DNA of 11,160 nt, taken from assembly GCA_027080405.1 (NCBI GenBank), contig JALWSL010000727.1, forward strand, positions 1 through 11,160. The letters run 5' to 3'. Positions 1-7,398 of the stretch are shown in pieces. Origin of the DNA: Planctomycetaceae bacterium. GTDB lineage: Bacteria > Planctomycetota > Planctomycetia > Planctomycetales > Planctomycetaceae. The notes below the pieces were generated by a model that was not told the origin of the DNA, ran no database searches, and saw nothing but the letters and a program-made list of their open reading frames with translations. Both the position numbers and the translations under genes were made by a program. Within the stretch, counting starts at the first letter, position 1. Every line of letters begins with the position of its first letter.

Positions 1-980
1 GAGGAAGTGTTGGTCAGGTACTTATCGACCCTGGTCTTTTGTTTCAGATTCTCAACCACCTGGGCAATGCGTTCCTGCGTCTTTTCTTCCACCAGTTGGT
101 CATACAGTTGGTCGGAAACCTCCTTGATATCCGTCACTACCTGCTTGGTGTGGCCTTCACATTTCAGAATGACATAGTTGCTTCCGACCTGGATCAGTCC
201 GGAGATTTCACCCGGTTTCAAACGGAAGGCCGCATCTTCGACTGCCCGGTTGTCTTCGTTGCCCGAGTATCGTGAGATCGGCGGGATCGCTCCTCCCAGT
301 GCCCTTGAGTTCGGTTCGATCGAGTAATCCCGAGCAAGACGTTCGAAGTCGTCCGGATTCCGTTTTGCTTTCTCCCAGACTTCACCGGCGCGGCGGAAAT
401 TGTCCATCATAATCATGCGGACACGAACCCGGGGGCCGTAATTGCGCTGGAAGGCCCGTTGCATGTCACTTTCGCTGATTTGAATTTCTTCTCCCGCGAG
501 TTTACGCAGAGCAATCATCGGCCAGATCACGTCTCGACGATACTGAACCGGACTGAGATCCCGTTCCGATTGCAACATCTGATACCAGGTGTCTGGAGGA
601 AGATTGAACCGTTTGGCAATTTTAAGAACCTCCTGATCCAACTCGGCTTCGGTCACGGTCAAGTGGCGTTTTTCCATTTCCTGTTGAATGATCGTCCGGT
701 TGATCATGTTTTCGAGGACTTCCTTGCCGATACGGTCGAAGCACTCCCGAGCCACGACATCGTAAGGAATCGGTCGCCCATTGACACTTGCCAGAGCGGG
801 AGTTGAGCTGTTCAGGCTCGCCTTCCCGGTAGCACTATCTGTGGGAGCGGCAGCCGGTTCGGCTCGAAAAATCTGAATCATCACGGCAGCTCCTGCAATC
901 AGAACTGCGGTTCCACCGATCATTTTTATCCATGTAGTCGCGCGGCTTCCACCAGTTGCAGAGTGAGTCCCTTCACTCAT
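1..980 (-). CDS. SurA/PrsA-like PpiC-type peptidyl-prolyl isomerase/chaperone, membrane-anchored (3' end outside window)
   Basis: The minus strand is open from an ATG at 980-978 to the window edge: 326 codons plus two bases, no stop reached. A Shine-Dalgarno AAGGAG (996-991) lies 10 bases before the ATG and fixes the start. Residues about 18-38 form one hydrophobic segment (WIKMIGGTAVLIAGAAVMIQ), an uncleaved anchor or poor signal peptide. A SurA-N-like helical region follows (about 64-160: ASVNGRPIPYD, then ENMINRTIIQQEMEKR), then a parvulin/rotamase domain (about 180-275) with DDFERLARDYS, a GG at 229-230, and AFRLKPGEISGLIQVGSNYVIL. Residues 280-320 are again helical. Such proteins assist folding of exported proteins in the periplasm. 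Two positions that usually hold parvulin histidines read Met (VRVRMIMM) and Val (NYVILK), so chaperone activity is likelier than catalysis. It is divergent from the FHA gene. The family is clear; the exact orthologue is not. Confidence 0.85.
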   Translation of the reverse strand, partial: MSEGTHSATGGSRATTWIKMIGGTAVLIAGAAVMIQIFRAEPAAAPTDSATGKASLNSSTPALASVNGRPIPYDVVARECFDRIGKEVLENMINRTIIQQEMEKRHLTVTEAELDQEVLKIAKRFNLPPDTWYQMLQSERDLSPVQYRRDVIWPMIALRKLAGEEIQISESDMQRAFQRNYGPRVRVRMIMMDNFRRAGEVWEKAKRNPDDFERLARDYSIEPNSRALGGAIPPISRYSGNEDNRAVEDAAFRLKPGEISGLIQVGSNYVILKCEGHTKQVVTDIKEVSDQLYDQLVEEKTQERIAQVVENLKQKTRVDKYLTNTS

Positions 981-1404
981 GAGTATCGTTCTCCTTCGTT
1001 GATTTTTTTCGTTTCAACATGCGCCGATGTGAAAGATGCGAAAACAGAGTCATCAGCCATCGGTCGATGCCACCGTGCGACATCGGAAAAGGTGGGGAAA
1101 ACGGTTTTACTCAAAATAGCCATCTCCCCCGATAAACGGCGGGTTTATAGCGTCGATCGGTTGGGCAGGTCAACAGCAATATTTCTGATTTTATCGAATA
1201 GACGGGCCGTGCGTATTCTCCGTCTCAAAAAGTGGACATATTCGGGCCGCATTTTTTGCTCCCCGTTTCTTTTTGGCCTATTGGTTGAGGGTAGAATCAG
1301 GCCACAACGCCCGAATTCCATCCGCATCGCGGCGGTAATAGAGAGAGTCAAGATAGAGGAATGCCCTACCCGATGGGCGAGACAAACAGGCATGGGAGCC
1401 AGAA
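981..1404. other. Divergent intergenic region between the PpiC-type gene and the FHA gene
   Basis: These 424 bases separate two genes facing away from each other and must hold both promoters. A good sigma70-like pair is visible for the leftward gene (see 1144-1173), giving it a 5' leader of about 155 bases. For the rightward gene no convincing pair was found; a TAGAAT at 1292-1297 could be a -10 box but lacks a good -35. A 15-codon leader ORF sits at the right end (1361-1408). Longer ORFs here on both strands run into the neighbouring genes in the wrong frame and look like chance. Confidence 0.6.
1144..1173 (-). promoter_or_regulatory. Predicted sigma70-type promoter for the PpiC-type gene
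   Basis: On the minus strand, TTGACC (1173-1168) and TATAAA (1149-1144) are separated by 18 bases. Each box matches the sigma70 consensus in five of six positions. Transcription would start near 1137 and run toward the ATG at 980. This is the best promoter-like pair in the spacer. Planctomycete promoters are poorly characterised, so this rests only on resemblance to the general bacterial consensus. Confidence 0.42.
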
Positions 1405-1408
1405 ATGA
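1361..1408 (+). CDS. Possible 15-codon leader ORF overlapping the FHA gene start
   Basis: ATG at 1361 opens a 15-residue frame (MPYPMGETNRHGSQK) whose TGA (1406-1408) overlaps the ATG of the FHA gene (1405) as ATGA, the classic layout for translational coupling. A purine-rich AGAGG lies almost directly before the ATG, too close for ideal ribosome binding. So short a frame can easily arise by chance; it is listed only because of the exact ATGA overlap and the weak ribosome site of the main gene. Confidence 0.18.
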   Translation: MPYPMGETNRHGSQK

Positions 1409-4400
1409 GCAGCGTACAGAAGGCATCAGTAACCGAAAACCGGCTTCAGGCACTGGTTTTGAAGCCAGTCAGGGAGTCAAGTGGTGCCTGTTTCAAAGTG
1501 CTTTCTGAAGGAGAATACCTGATTGGATCAGCCAGGCACTGCGATTTCCAGCTTCCCTTCGACGGAATTGCCCCCGAGCACTGTAAACTGGAATATGACG
1601 GCAACAGAGCTGTTTTGCACGCCATCGACTCCCGCGTCTGGGTCAACGACGGGCCTGCTCACGGCATTTCACTACGCAGGAAAGATCGTGTTTCCATCGG
1701 ACCGGTCAATTTCCTTTTCGAACACGCCCAATCGGAACCAGCAGGCAGTGCTGTTTCGAACTCTGTCGATGAAGATCTGATTCAGGCGGAAAATGATCTC
1801 CTTCAATCGCTGCAGCGGGCCATCGCTCGAGGACAGATTGAGCCGCACGGGTTGGCAGCGCTCAATCCCGAAACGAAGCCTGCAGAGTCCGTTGAATCGG
1901 GATCTGTTGAGTCGGAAAAATCGCTTGATGAACTGCATCAGGCTATTGGCCAATCCCAAAAGCAGCAGGCTGAGCATCGTGAGGCATTATCCCGGATTCA
2001 GCAGGAGTCTTCAGAAAAAATTGAAGAACTGCAGAAACAGATCGCCGAGCAGAGACAGACATCGCAGCGGCATGAACTGGCTCTGTCTGAAAAAAAGTGT
2101 GAGATTGAACAGTTGACGAACCAGTTTGAAACACGCATCGCTCAATTGACCGCACGTGAGCAGGAGTTGCAGGAAACACTCGCTGCCACAAAAGAGAAGG
2201 AAAAGGAATGGCACACGCGTGAGCAGAAATATCTGGCAGAGCAGAAAGATTTTGAACAACAGTTGAAATCGATTGAGGAAAAGCTGGTTGAGACCACGAA
2301 TCGGTTGAGTGCCGAGCAGGTCTCTGTTCTGGAACGGCAATTCCAGCAGGAAAAGAAGGCGTGGGAGCAGGAGCGGGAAAAACTTGAATCTGAACTGCGG
2401 AAAAGCCGGGAAGATCGTGAAGAACTCGAACAGCAGGTGCAGGAGCTTCGTGATGAAATCGAAGTTGCTCAGGCACAGGTACGTGAACGGGATGAGCAGA
2501 TAACAACTCTGCAAGACCGGACGGCAGAGATTCAGCAGGAACTTCAGGAATTGGAGGAACGGTTTCAGCAGGAAAAAGAGAAAACGGAACAACTCCAGCA
2601 GCAACTTGAACAGGCCGTTGAAGTCGCTCGAGAACAGCAGCAGGAATGGGACGCTGCTATTGAACGGGCGGAAAAAGAGAGAGAAGCGGCGATTGAAGAA
2701 CTGAAACTTGCCCATGAACAGGAGGTTTCCGAACTGGATTCCTTGCGGGCAATGATTGAGCAAAAAAATGCTGAAACAGAATCGCTTCAACAGGAACTGA
2801 ATCAGTTACTGGAACAGCAGGCTGATTTACAGGAACAGAAATTGAAAAGTGCGGCTGAACTGGAAAAGATCGAAGCCGCCCGGGAAGATCTTGAAGCGGA
2901 AAAAGAGGCCTTTACGCAAGCTCGAAAGGATATCCAGGCGCTTCGGGAGGAAGTTGAACAGGAAAGGCTAGGTTTGAAGCAGGAGTTGGAAGCTGCGGAA
3001 GCAGAGTCCGCCAGTGCCGAACAGAAAGCCGGTGTCGAGCAAAAGGCCGGGCTTGAGCAGGAAGAAGAAAAGTACGCTGCTTCTCCGCAGGAAGAAGCGA
3101 TCGAAAGTGAAATTCTGACCTGTCATCAAGCGGATCAGATTTCTTCTGCACAAGCTTCGGAAGAATTGGGAAACGAGGAAATCGATTGCGAACAGGCGAT
3201 TGAGAACGAAGTTCCGGAATTGGATTCTGCCCCAGAAGAAGCGATCTGCTCTGGTGGGGAAACGGAGGTTGAAGAGGAACAGGACGGAGTTTCCGAAAAA
3301 GTGGAATCTTTGGCCGAATCATTGGTCGAACCTTCGCAAGAAGAGAGTGATTCAGAAAATCAGCAAACTCTCGATCTCGATTTCGGCGAACTGGGCAGTG
3401 TGTTGAACGGAATCGGTTCTCCCGAGGATTCCGACACGATCGAAGAATCGGCCGAGGGTGTCAGTTTGGACGGGAGAGCAGAAGAAGCGGATCTCTCATC
3501 CGTTACAGTTGCAGATGAGCCGGAAGTTGCGCCTTCCGAAATTGAGGCGTGTGATGACGGGAACCCTTGCAGTGAGGCAGAGTCTGAGGATGCGACACAA
3601 GAGAGCGTTCTTGAATTGCGTAGTGAACTGGCGAAAATGTTCGGACTGGATCAAACAGAGCAGTCTGACGGTTCCGGCCAACAAATGGATCCCGTTCAAC
3701 AGATGGATGAGGTGGTCGAAGAATCTTCGGAATACGAATCGGTGGAACCTTCCCGGGACGTTGAGTCTTCAGACGTCGAAGAAGTACAGAAATCAGATGA
3801 GGCCGAAACGGAATCACTTTTCGGGGATTCGCTGATCGAACAGTCTGCACAAGCAGAAGAGGCTGCACAGGATACTTCCGACATGCAACAGGATATTTCC
3901 GACAGCAGTGAGGTTACGGAAGTGGATATCGAAGACCCGGATTCGATCTCCGCTTACATGAAGGCTCTTTTCGAACGCACCAGTGGCAAACAGGACTACT
4001 GCGAACTTGATCTTTCTTCCAGACCCGTCAAAGAAAAATCTGTCCCGGTAAAAGTTGATGAGCCGGCGCAACAAATGCCGGTCACCGCCGAGACTGTTGC
4101 CGAGCAAGCGGAAGAAGAGACCGTTCCTGCAAAACCGCAGGGGCCCATTGCCAGGGTGGATAAAGAATCGGTCGCCCAGGAAATTGCATCACTGAGGGAT
4201 GTCGCGAACCAGACCGCTCGCAGTGCGTTATGCACCTACACCTGGAAGAAGCTGCGAATGAAAGTTTTGATGAATGGCATTCTGGTGGTCAGTGGTGGTG
4301 TCGCTTCCGCTGTTTTGCTGACAGCTCCGTTGTGGGGAAGCCAGTCCTATGCGGGCTACGGGGTGATCACCCTGTTTTTAAGTGCCATTTCCGCCGTCGA

Positions 4401-4497
4401 GTTGATTCGGGCGAACATGATGGTTGTTCGATTGAAAACCGGTATTTCCCAGACAAAGAACCTGACTGCGAACGACGAGTGTGAGGTGGACGAATAA
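1405..4497 (+). CDS. FHA-domain, coiled-coil protein with C-terminal membrane hairpin
   Basis: A 1030-residue protein. Residues about 15-108 form a forkhead-associated domain: G41, D47, H59, N81-D82-G83 and a final beta strand VSIGPVNFLFE. FHA domains normally bind phosphothreonine, but two key positions are changed: the Arg after Gly is Ser42, and the Ser of the SxxH motif is Ala56. Residues about 170-560 are almost pure Glu/Gln/Lys/Arg/Leu heptads, a long coiled coil. About 560-910 is a very acidic, probably unstructured linker. A helix with basic KKLRMK leads into two hydrophobic segments (about 958-977 and 987-1001) and a short charged tail. Basic residues flank the hairpin outside both helices, so both ends should face the cytoplasm. 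The start is the ATG at 1405, with GGGAG six bases upstream. Likely role: a membrane-tethered scaffold or signalling adaptor, by inference only. No named orthologue was recognised. The gene stands alone on this strand. Confidence 0.88.
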   Translation: MSSVQKASVTENRLQALVLKPVRESSGACFKVLSEGEYLIGSARHCDFQLPFDGIAPEHCKLEYDGNRAVLHAIDSRVWVNDGPAHGISLRRKDRVSIGPVNFLFEHAQSEPAGSAVSNSVDEDLIQAENDLLQSLQRAIARGQIEPHGLAALNPETKPAESVESGSVESEKSLDELHQAIGQSQKQQAEHREALSRIQQESSEKIEELQKQIAEQRQTSQRHELALSEKKCEIEQLTNQFETRIAQLTAREQELQETLAATKEKEKEWHTREQKYLAEQKDFEQQLKSIEEKLVETTNRLSAEQVSVLERQFQQEKKAWEQEREKLESELRKSREDREELEQQVQELRDEIEVAQAQVRERDEQITTLQDRTAEIQQELQELEERFQQEKEKTEQLQQQLEQAVEVAREQQQEWDAAIERAEKEREAAIEELKLAHEQEVSELDSLRAMIEQKNAETESLQQELNQLLEQQADLQEQKLKSAAELEKIEAAREDLEAEKEAFTQARKDIQALREEVEQERLGLKQELEAAEAESASAEQKAGVEQKAGLEQEEEKYAASPQEEAIESEILTCHQADQISSAQASEELGNEEIDCEQAIENEVPELDSAPEEAICSGGETEVEEEQDGVSEKVESLAESLVEPSQEESDSENQQTLDLDFGELGSVLNGIGSPEDSDTIEESAEGVSLDGRAEEADLSSVTVADEPEVAPSEIEACDDGNPCSEAESEDATQESVLELRSELAKMFGLDQTEQSDGSGQQMDPVQQMDEVVEESSEYESVEPSRDVESSDVEEVQKSDEAETESLFGDSLIEQSAQAEEAAQDTSDMQQDISDSSEVTEVDIEDPDSISAYMKALFERTSGKQDYCELDLSSRPVKEKSVPVKVDEPAQQMPVTAETVAEQAEEETVPAKPQGPIARVDKESVAQEIASLRDVANQTARSALCTYTWKKLRMKVLMNGILVVSGGVASAVLLTAPLWGSQSYAGYGVITLFLSAISAVELIRANMMVVRLKTGISQTKNLTANDECEVDE

Positions 4498-4535
4498 CGG
4501 ACGAATAACGACGCTCCGTATGAATAACGACGCTC
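4488..4535 (+). repeat. Short tandem duplications spanning the FHA gene stop codon
   Basis: GGACGAATAACG occurs at 4488-4499 and again at 4499-4510 (period 11), so the end of the gene with its TAA is duplicated. GAATAACGACGCTC then occurs at 4503-4516 and 4522-4535 (period 19). The core GAATAACG is thus present three times within 40 bases, all between two convergent genes. No terminator-like hairpin with a T-run was found in 4498-4578. Confidence 0.8.
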
Positions 4536-4578
4536 ATGTATGTTGCCACGCTCGATCAGGCAGATTTCTCTCGGCTCT

Positions 4579-5940
4579 CTATTTTTTCAGGACAACAGCC
4601 AGATCCATGACATTTGTTCCTGTGGGGCCGGTGATCAGAAGTGAATCGCACTGTTGAAAAAAATGGTAGGAATCGTGACGCTGAAGATAATCCCGGGGGT
4701 CGAGTTTCAGTTGGCGGGCTCTTTTCAACGTTTCTCCATCTGCGAAGGCGCCAGCCGCATCGGTCGGACCGTCTTCGCCATCGGTTCCGGCTGCCAGTAG
4801 CAGGATCTCCGGTGGAGCCGCGCCAGCCATTTCGTTCAACGCAGCTAACGCGACTTCCTGCTTTCTTCCCCCTTTACCAGGCTTGATCCGGGGATCGATG
4901 GAGACGGTGCTTTCTCCACCACCAATCAGGCAGACAGGGTTTTCCGTGTCGCCCTGCTGGATGATTTCTCTCATTTTTTCGATGAGCCCGATTCCTGTTT
5001 CCCTGGCCGTTCCCGTGTTATCGGAACCGAGAGAACAAACCTGATAACCGAGTTCGCCTGCCCGGACGGAAGCTGCCTGTACCGCGGTTGCATTGTTTCC
5101 AAGAATGACGTGCTCGACATCTGCAAGATTGTGGATGTCCTCCCCGCAGTCTGATTCAGTCGGTTTCTGCTTCTGTTTTTCAAGATAGTCACGAACCCGG
5201 GATGGAATCTGCCCGGGAATATAATGTGCCAGGATCTTTCTGGCCTGATCGATTCTGTTTCCGCTGCAGATCGTCGGGCCCGAGGCGATGATATCGAGGG
5301 GATCGCCGATGACGTCGGAAATAATTAGAGTGATCATCTTTTGGGATTGGCAGGCGCGAAGCAGCCCACCAGCTTTGACCAAAGAAAGTGAACTGCGTAC
5401 GGTGTTCAGTTCTTCAATGGTTGCGCCTGCCTGTGAAAGTTTTCGAGTGATCTCGATTTTATCTTCGAGCGTTATTTCGGGAACCGGTGCAGGGAGTAGT
5501 GCACTCCCTCCGCCTGAAACAAGAACGACACACAGGTCGTTCGCTGCAAGTGAAGAAACAAGTCTGAGTATTTCCCTGGTTCCCTGAACCGCTTCACGGG
5601 TCGGTTCATTCACTCCCGGTGGCCTGGCAGGATGCAGATGGATTTTTTTCAGTGGGCGGTTGCAGTCGGCCGGAATGTTGACCCAACCGCTCACCTTTTC
5701 ATTCAAAATCTGTTCAGGCATCGCTGCCTCAAACCCGGCGGCCATGGTTGCCCCGGCCTTTCCCGCTCCCACCACGAGAATGCGTCCGAGTTTTGAAAGC
5801 GGAAATTGATGGCCGGAGATGATCAGATCCGTTTCTGTCAGTGAAATGGAATTCTGTACCAGCTTTCGGGGATCGACAGCGTTGACCCCGGCTTGCCAGA
5901 TCTGCCTCGCCTGATTTCGTTGACAATCAGAAGAATCCAT
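4579..5940 (-). CDS. Glycerate 2-kinase (DUF4147/MOFRL family)
   Basis: Predicted cytoplasmic enzyme that phosphorylates D-glycerate to 2-phosphoglycerate with ATP, feeding glycerate or hydroxypyruvate carbon into lower glycolysis; the family is often misannotated as hydroxypyruvate reductase. Numbering from the ATG at 5940 gives 453 residues, normal for the family. N-terminal DUF4147: VVGAGKAGATMA (Lys61), VLVSGGGSALLPAP (about 140-153), LNTVRSSLSLVKAGG (about 178-192) and LIISDVIGDPLDIIASGPT (about 205-223). C-terminal MOFRL: LIGGGESTVS, GGRKQE (Arg359), AAGTDGEDGPTDAAGA (about 383-398) and a final TGPTGTNVMDL. The Lys and Arg match residues that, as I recall, were proposed as catalytic in a Thermotoga glycerate kinase. 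The frame extends 11 codons upstream to a GTG at 5973; the ATG is preferred for its codon and the purine-rich AGGGAAAGACAGAG before it. It is convergent with the FHA gene and has no operon partner. Confidence 0.92.
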   Translation of the reverse strand: MDSSDCQRNQARQIWQAGVNAVDPRKLVQNSISLTETDLIISGHQFPLSKLGRILVVGAGKAGATMAAGFEAAMPEQILNEKVSGWVNIPADCNRPLKKIHLHPARPPGVNEPTREAVQGTREILRLVSSLAANDLCVVLVSGGGSALLPAPVPEITLEDKIEITRKLSQAGATIEELNTVRSSLSLVKAGGLLRACQSQKMITLIISDVIGDPLDIIASGPTICSGNRIDQARKILAHYIPGQIPSRVRDYLEKQKQKPTESDCGEDIHNLADVEHVILGNNATAVQAASVRAGELGYQVCSLGSDNTGTARETGIGLIEKMREIIQQGDTENPVCLIGGGESTVSIDPRIKPGKGGRKQEVALAALNEMAGAAPPEILLLAAGTDGEDGPTDAAGAFADGETLKRARQLKLDPRDYLQRHDSYHFFQQCDSLLITGPTGTNVMDLAVVLKK

Positions 5941-6089
5941 CGAACTCTGTCTTTCCCTGGAAAATAGGAGCACTTGCGCAGACCGCTTCAGTAAAGACGA
6001 ACTTCAAAAACCGACGCCACGATCGATTCCTTTATCCCTTTATCATGGTATCACTTACTTATCAACGCATCACTCGTTATTTCCCGCCT

Positions 6090-6143
6090 CCTTGTTGCCT
6101 GTGTTTTTGTTTCTTGCGTCTTTGTTGCTTATGTCTTTATTGC
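6090..6143 (+). repeat. T-rich imperfect short repeats
   Basis: The stretch alternates TTGC or TGCC with TTTGT/CTTTAT words (for example TTGCGTCTTTGTTGC then TTATGTCTTTATTGCC), giving an irregular repeat of roughly 12 to 19 bases. Read as protein on the plus strand it gives an improbable run rich in Cys, Leu and Phe, which suggests that the ORF crossing it is not a real gene. Confidence 0.4.
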
Positions 6144-6192
6144 CAACGTCAGGCGAAGGGAAGGCAGCGCAAGATGGCGAAAAATGCAGGCA

Positions 6193-6220
6193 AACAGGAA
6201 ATGCCGAACAGGAAATCCCG
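6193..6220 (+). repeat. Two-copy 14-bp tandem repeat
   Basis: AACAGGAAATGCCG (6193-6206) is followed directly by AACAGGAAATCCCG (6207-6220); 13 of 14 bases are identical. It lies about 75 bases before the orphan terminator. It could be a binding site or simply replication slippage. Confidence 0.75.
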
Positions 6221-6294
6221 AGCTGCTCCTGTTGTCGGGGCGACTGATCAGATTGTATCTGTTATACGGGTTGTAGCACATCGGACAGAAATTC

Positions 6295-6329
6295 ACCTTC
6301 AACTTGAGCGGGTAAGTTGAAGGTTTTTT
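6295..6329 (+). terminator. Strong intrinsic (Rho-independent) terminator
   Basis: ACCTTCAACTT (6295-6305) and AAGTTGAAGGT (6314-6324) pair perfectly over 11 bases around the 8-base loop GAGCGGGT, followed directly by a run of six T (6324-6329). The opposite strand has no T-run after the stem, so it acts on rightward transcripts. It stands 220 bases before the secreted-protein gene, so it could insulate that gene from upstream transcription, end a small RNA, or serve as an attenuator. Confidence 0.88.
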
Positions 6330-6537
6330 CAGGATTTGTCTTTGTTGAATACGAAAGGATTGCATTTTGTCTCTGCGGAGACGACATTATTAGTGTTCGC
6401 GTGATCGTTGCGCTGTTTTGAAGCGAGCACTTCTGGATGGCTTGACAGATCAGCGGGGATCGCGGGCAGTCCAGTTTCCCTTCAAAAGCTGAACTGGTAC
6501 GATTGGCATGATGCGGGAAATCGGTTGATAGCAATCT

Positions 6538-6552
6538 GGAGAAGTTCAATTG
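6538..6552 (+). promoter_or_regulatory. Ribosome-binding site that decides a TTG start
   Basis: GGAGAAG (6538-6544) ends five bases before the TTG at 6550-6552; the GGAG core is eight bases away. No in-frame ATG follows before the signal peptide is complete, and starting at this TTG gives a full signal peptide, so this unusual start codon is well supported. Confidence 0.7.
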
Positions 6553-7398
6553 AATATCGGAAAAAAATTTATTTCAGTTCTTGGCGGTTCATTTGGCGGT
6601 CAATTATGTTCGCTGGCGATAGTCGCTCTTTTACTGGTGGTTGTTTCCCCTGCACGAGCACAGGGCCTGTTGTGGAATTTGCCGGAAAGTGGCACTTGGG
6701 TCAGGTATTCCGGACAATATCGGCAAGTGACACTTCGTCCGCAAAGTGAACAGGGTGATTTAAGCCTGCAATGGCAGCGGATACTTGAAATTCGATCTCT
6801 GGAACGGGAGCAAGCCGAGTATCAGGGAAAGGAACAGACGTGTGTCTGGCTGGAATTTGAAGTGATGACCGGGCAACAGGTCGATGGTCAACTGGAAGTG
6901 GGGCCGGGATCGAAACGGCAGTACAAAGTGCTTGTTCCCGAATCTGTCGTCACCGGAAAAAAATCTCTCAAGGCGGATGTTCCTTTGGCTTTCATTCCGA
7001 TCGTGAAGGGATATCGGCAGTTTGATACGGGAAAAGTCGAGGAAATGAAGGCAGAGGTTCTCCAGGTTTTTCCGATCATTTCGCAGGTTTTTGTCAGTGT
7101 CGATGCAAAAGTGAACAATCCGGAGGAAGTATCCGTTCCCGCAGGGACATTTCAGGCCAGTCGCATCGACAGTTCATTTGTGATAGAAGATCGCTCTTCG
7201 AGAACGACCAACCAGACTCAACTTTGGGTCGATGAAAAAGCGCCTTTCGGCCCGGTTAAATGGTCTGTTCGAATTGATCGTGAAGAGAAAAATGTGATCG
7301 ATCCCAGAGATCAATTCAAGAAACACGCCGAAATGGTGATTCAAATGGAAGCGGTTCAAACCGGTACCAATGCGACATCGAAACTGGTTACCCCCTAA
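6550..7398 (+). CDS. Secreted protein of unknown function (282 residues, TTG start)
   Basis: Residues 1-37 are a typical Sec signal peptide: basic GKK, a hydrophobic core (LCSLAIVALLLVVVS) and a cleavage site ARA|QG after residue 37. The mature part (about 245 residues) looks rich in beta strands and has no membrane segment. Visible features are LPESGTWVRYSGQY right after cleavage, a conserved-looking VSVPAGTFQASRID (about 194-207) and LWVDEKAPFGPVKWSVRID (about 227-245). A VPAGTF..R motif followed by a W-V...P.GPVK strand resembles DUF3108-like or lipoprotein-carrier-like periplasmic proteins; this is a weak resemblance from memory, not a firm assignment. The protein should be periplasmic. 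Its stop TAA (7396-7398) overlaps the stop of the convergent DgkA-like gene. No enzyme motif was recognised. Confidence 0.85.
   Translation: MNIGKKFISVLGGSFGGQLCSLAIVALLLVVVSPARAQGLLWNLPESGTWVRYSGQYRQVTLRPQSEQGDLSLQWQRILEIRSLEREQAEYQGKEQTCVWLEFEVMTGQQVDGQLEVGPGSKRQYKVLVPESVVTGKKSLKADVPLAFIPIVKGYRQFDTGKVEEMKAEVLQVFPIISQVFVSVDAKVNNPEEVSVPAGTFQASRIDSSFVIEDRSSRTTNQTQLWVDEKAPFGPVKWSVRIDREEKNVIDPRDQFKKHAEMVIQMEAVQTGTNATSKLVTP

Larger units (their letters stand above)
6174..6329 (+). other. Possible unannotated small plus-strand transcript or small ORF ending at the terminator
   Basis: A strong terminator at 6295-6329 needs a plus-strand transcript, yet no protein gene lies before it on this strand back to 4497. 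One candidate is a 48-codon frame from ATG 6174 (MAKNAGKQEMPNRK..., stop TGA 6318-6320), but its stop lies inside the terminator stem, where translating ribosomes would disturb folding. The other is a non-coding RNA. An extended -10-like TGTTATACG (6260-6268) would start an RNA near 6275 of only about 55 bases. The 5' end given here is a guess. Confidence 0.22.
5941..6549. other. Long intergenic region between the glycerate kinase and secreted-protein genes
   Basis: About 600 bases between two genes reading away from each other. It contains T-rich low-complexity sequence (about 6090-6143), a 14-bp tandem repeat (6193-6220), a strong plus-strand intrinsic terminator (6295-6329), an imperfect palindrome TGTCTCTGCGGAGACGACA (about 6368-6386) that could be an operator, and a purine-rich ribosome site at its right end. 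For the leftward kinase, TTGATA (6065-6060, minus strand) could be a -35 box, but the -10 match is poor. No convincing promoter was found between the terminator and 6550. Confidence 0.55.

Noticed and set aside
963..1508. 181-codon plus-strand frame across the divergent spacer
   Set aside because: It overlaps the starts of both flanking genes, has no ribosome site and no recognisable domain, and covers the predicted promoter.
2011..2790. 259-codon minus-strand frame rich in Leu and Phe
   Set aside because: It is the antisense of the Glu/Gln/Lys-rich coiled-coil part of the FHA gene; such composition leaves the reverse strand open and yields Leu/Phe runs. The two apparent hydrophobic segments are artefacts.
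6045..6320. 91-codon frame with a Cys-rich N-terminal run, a possible metal-binding small protein
   Set aside because: The cysteines come from the T-rich low-complexity repeats and show no CxxC or CxxH spacing, there is no ribosome site at 6045, and the stop lies inside a terminator stem.
6442..6447. Perfect TTGACA as a -35 box for the secreted-protein gene
   Set aside because: The sequence 15 to 19 bases downstream is GC-rich and has no -10-like hexamer.
6408..6749. 113-codon plus-strand frame overlapping the secreted-protein gene
   Set aside because: The overlapping frame from TTG 6550 has a good ribosome site and a complete signal peptide; this one has neither.
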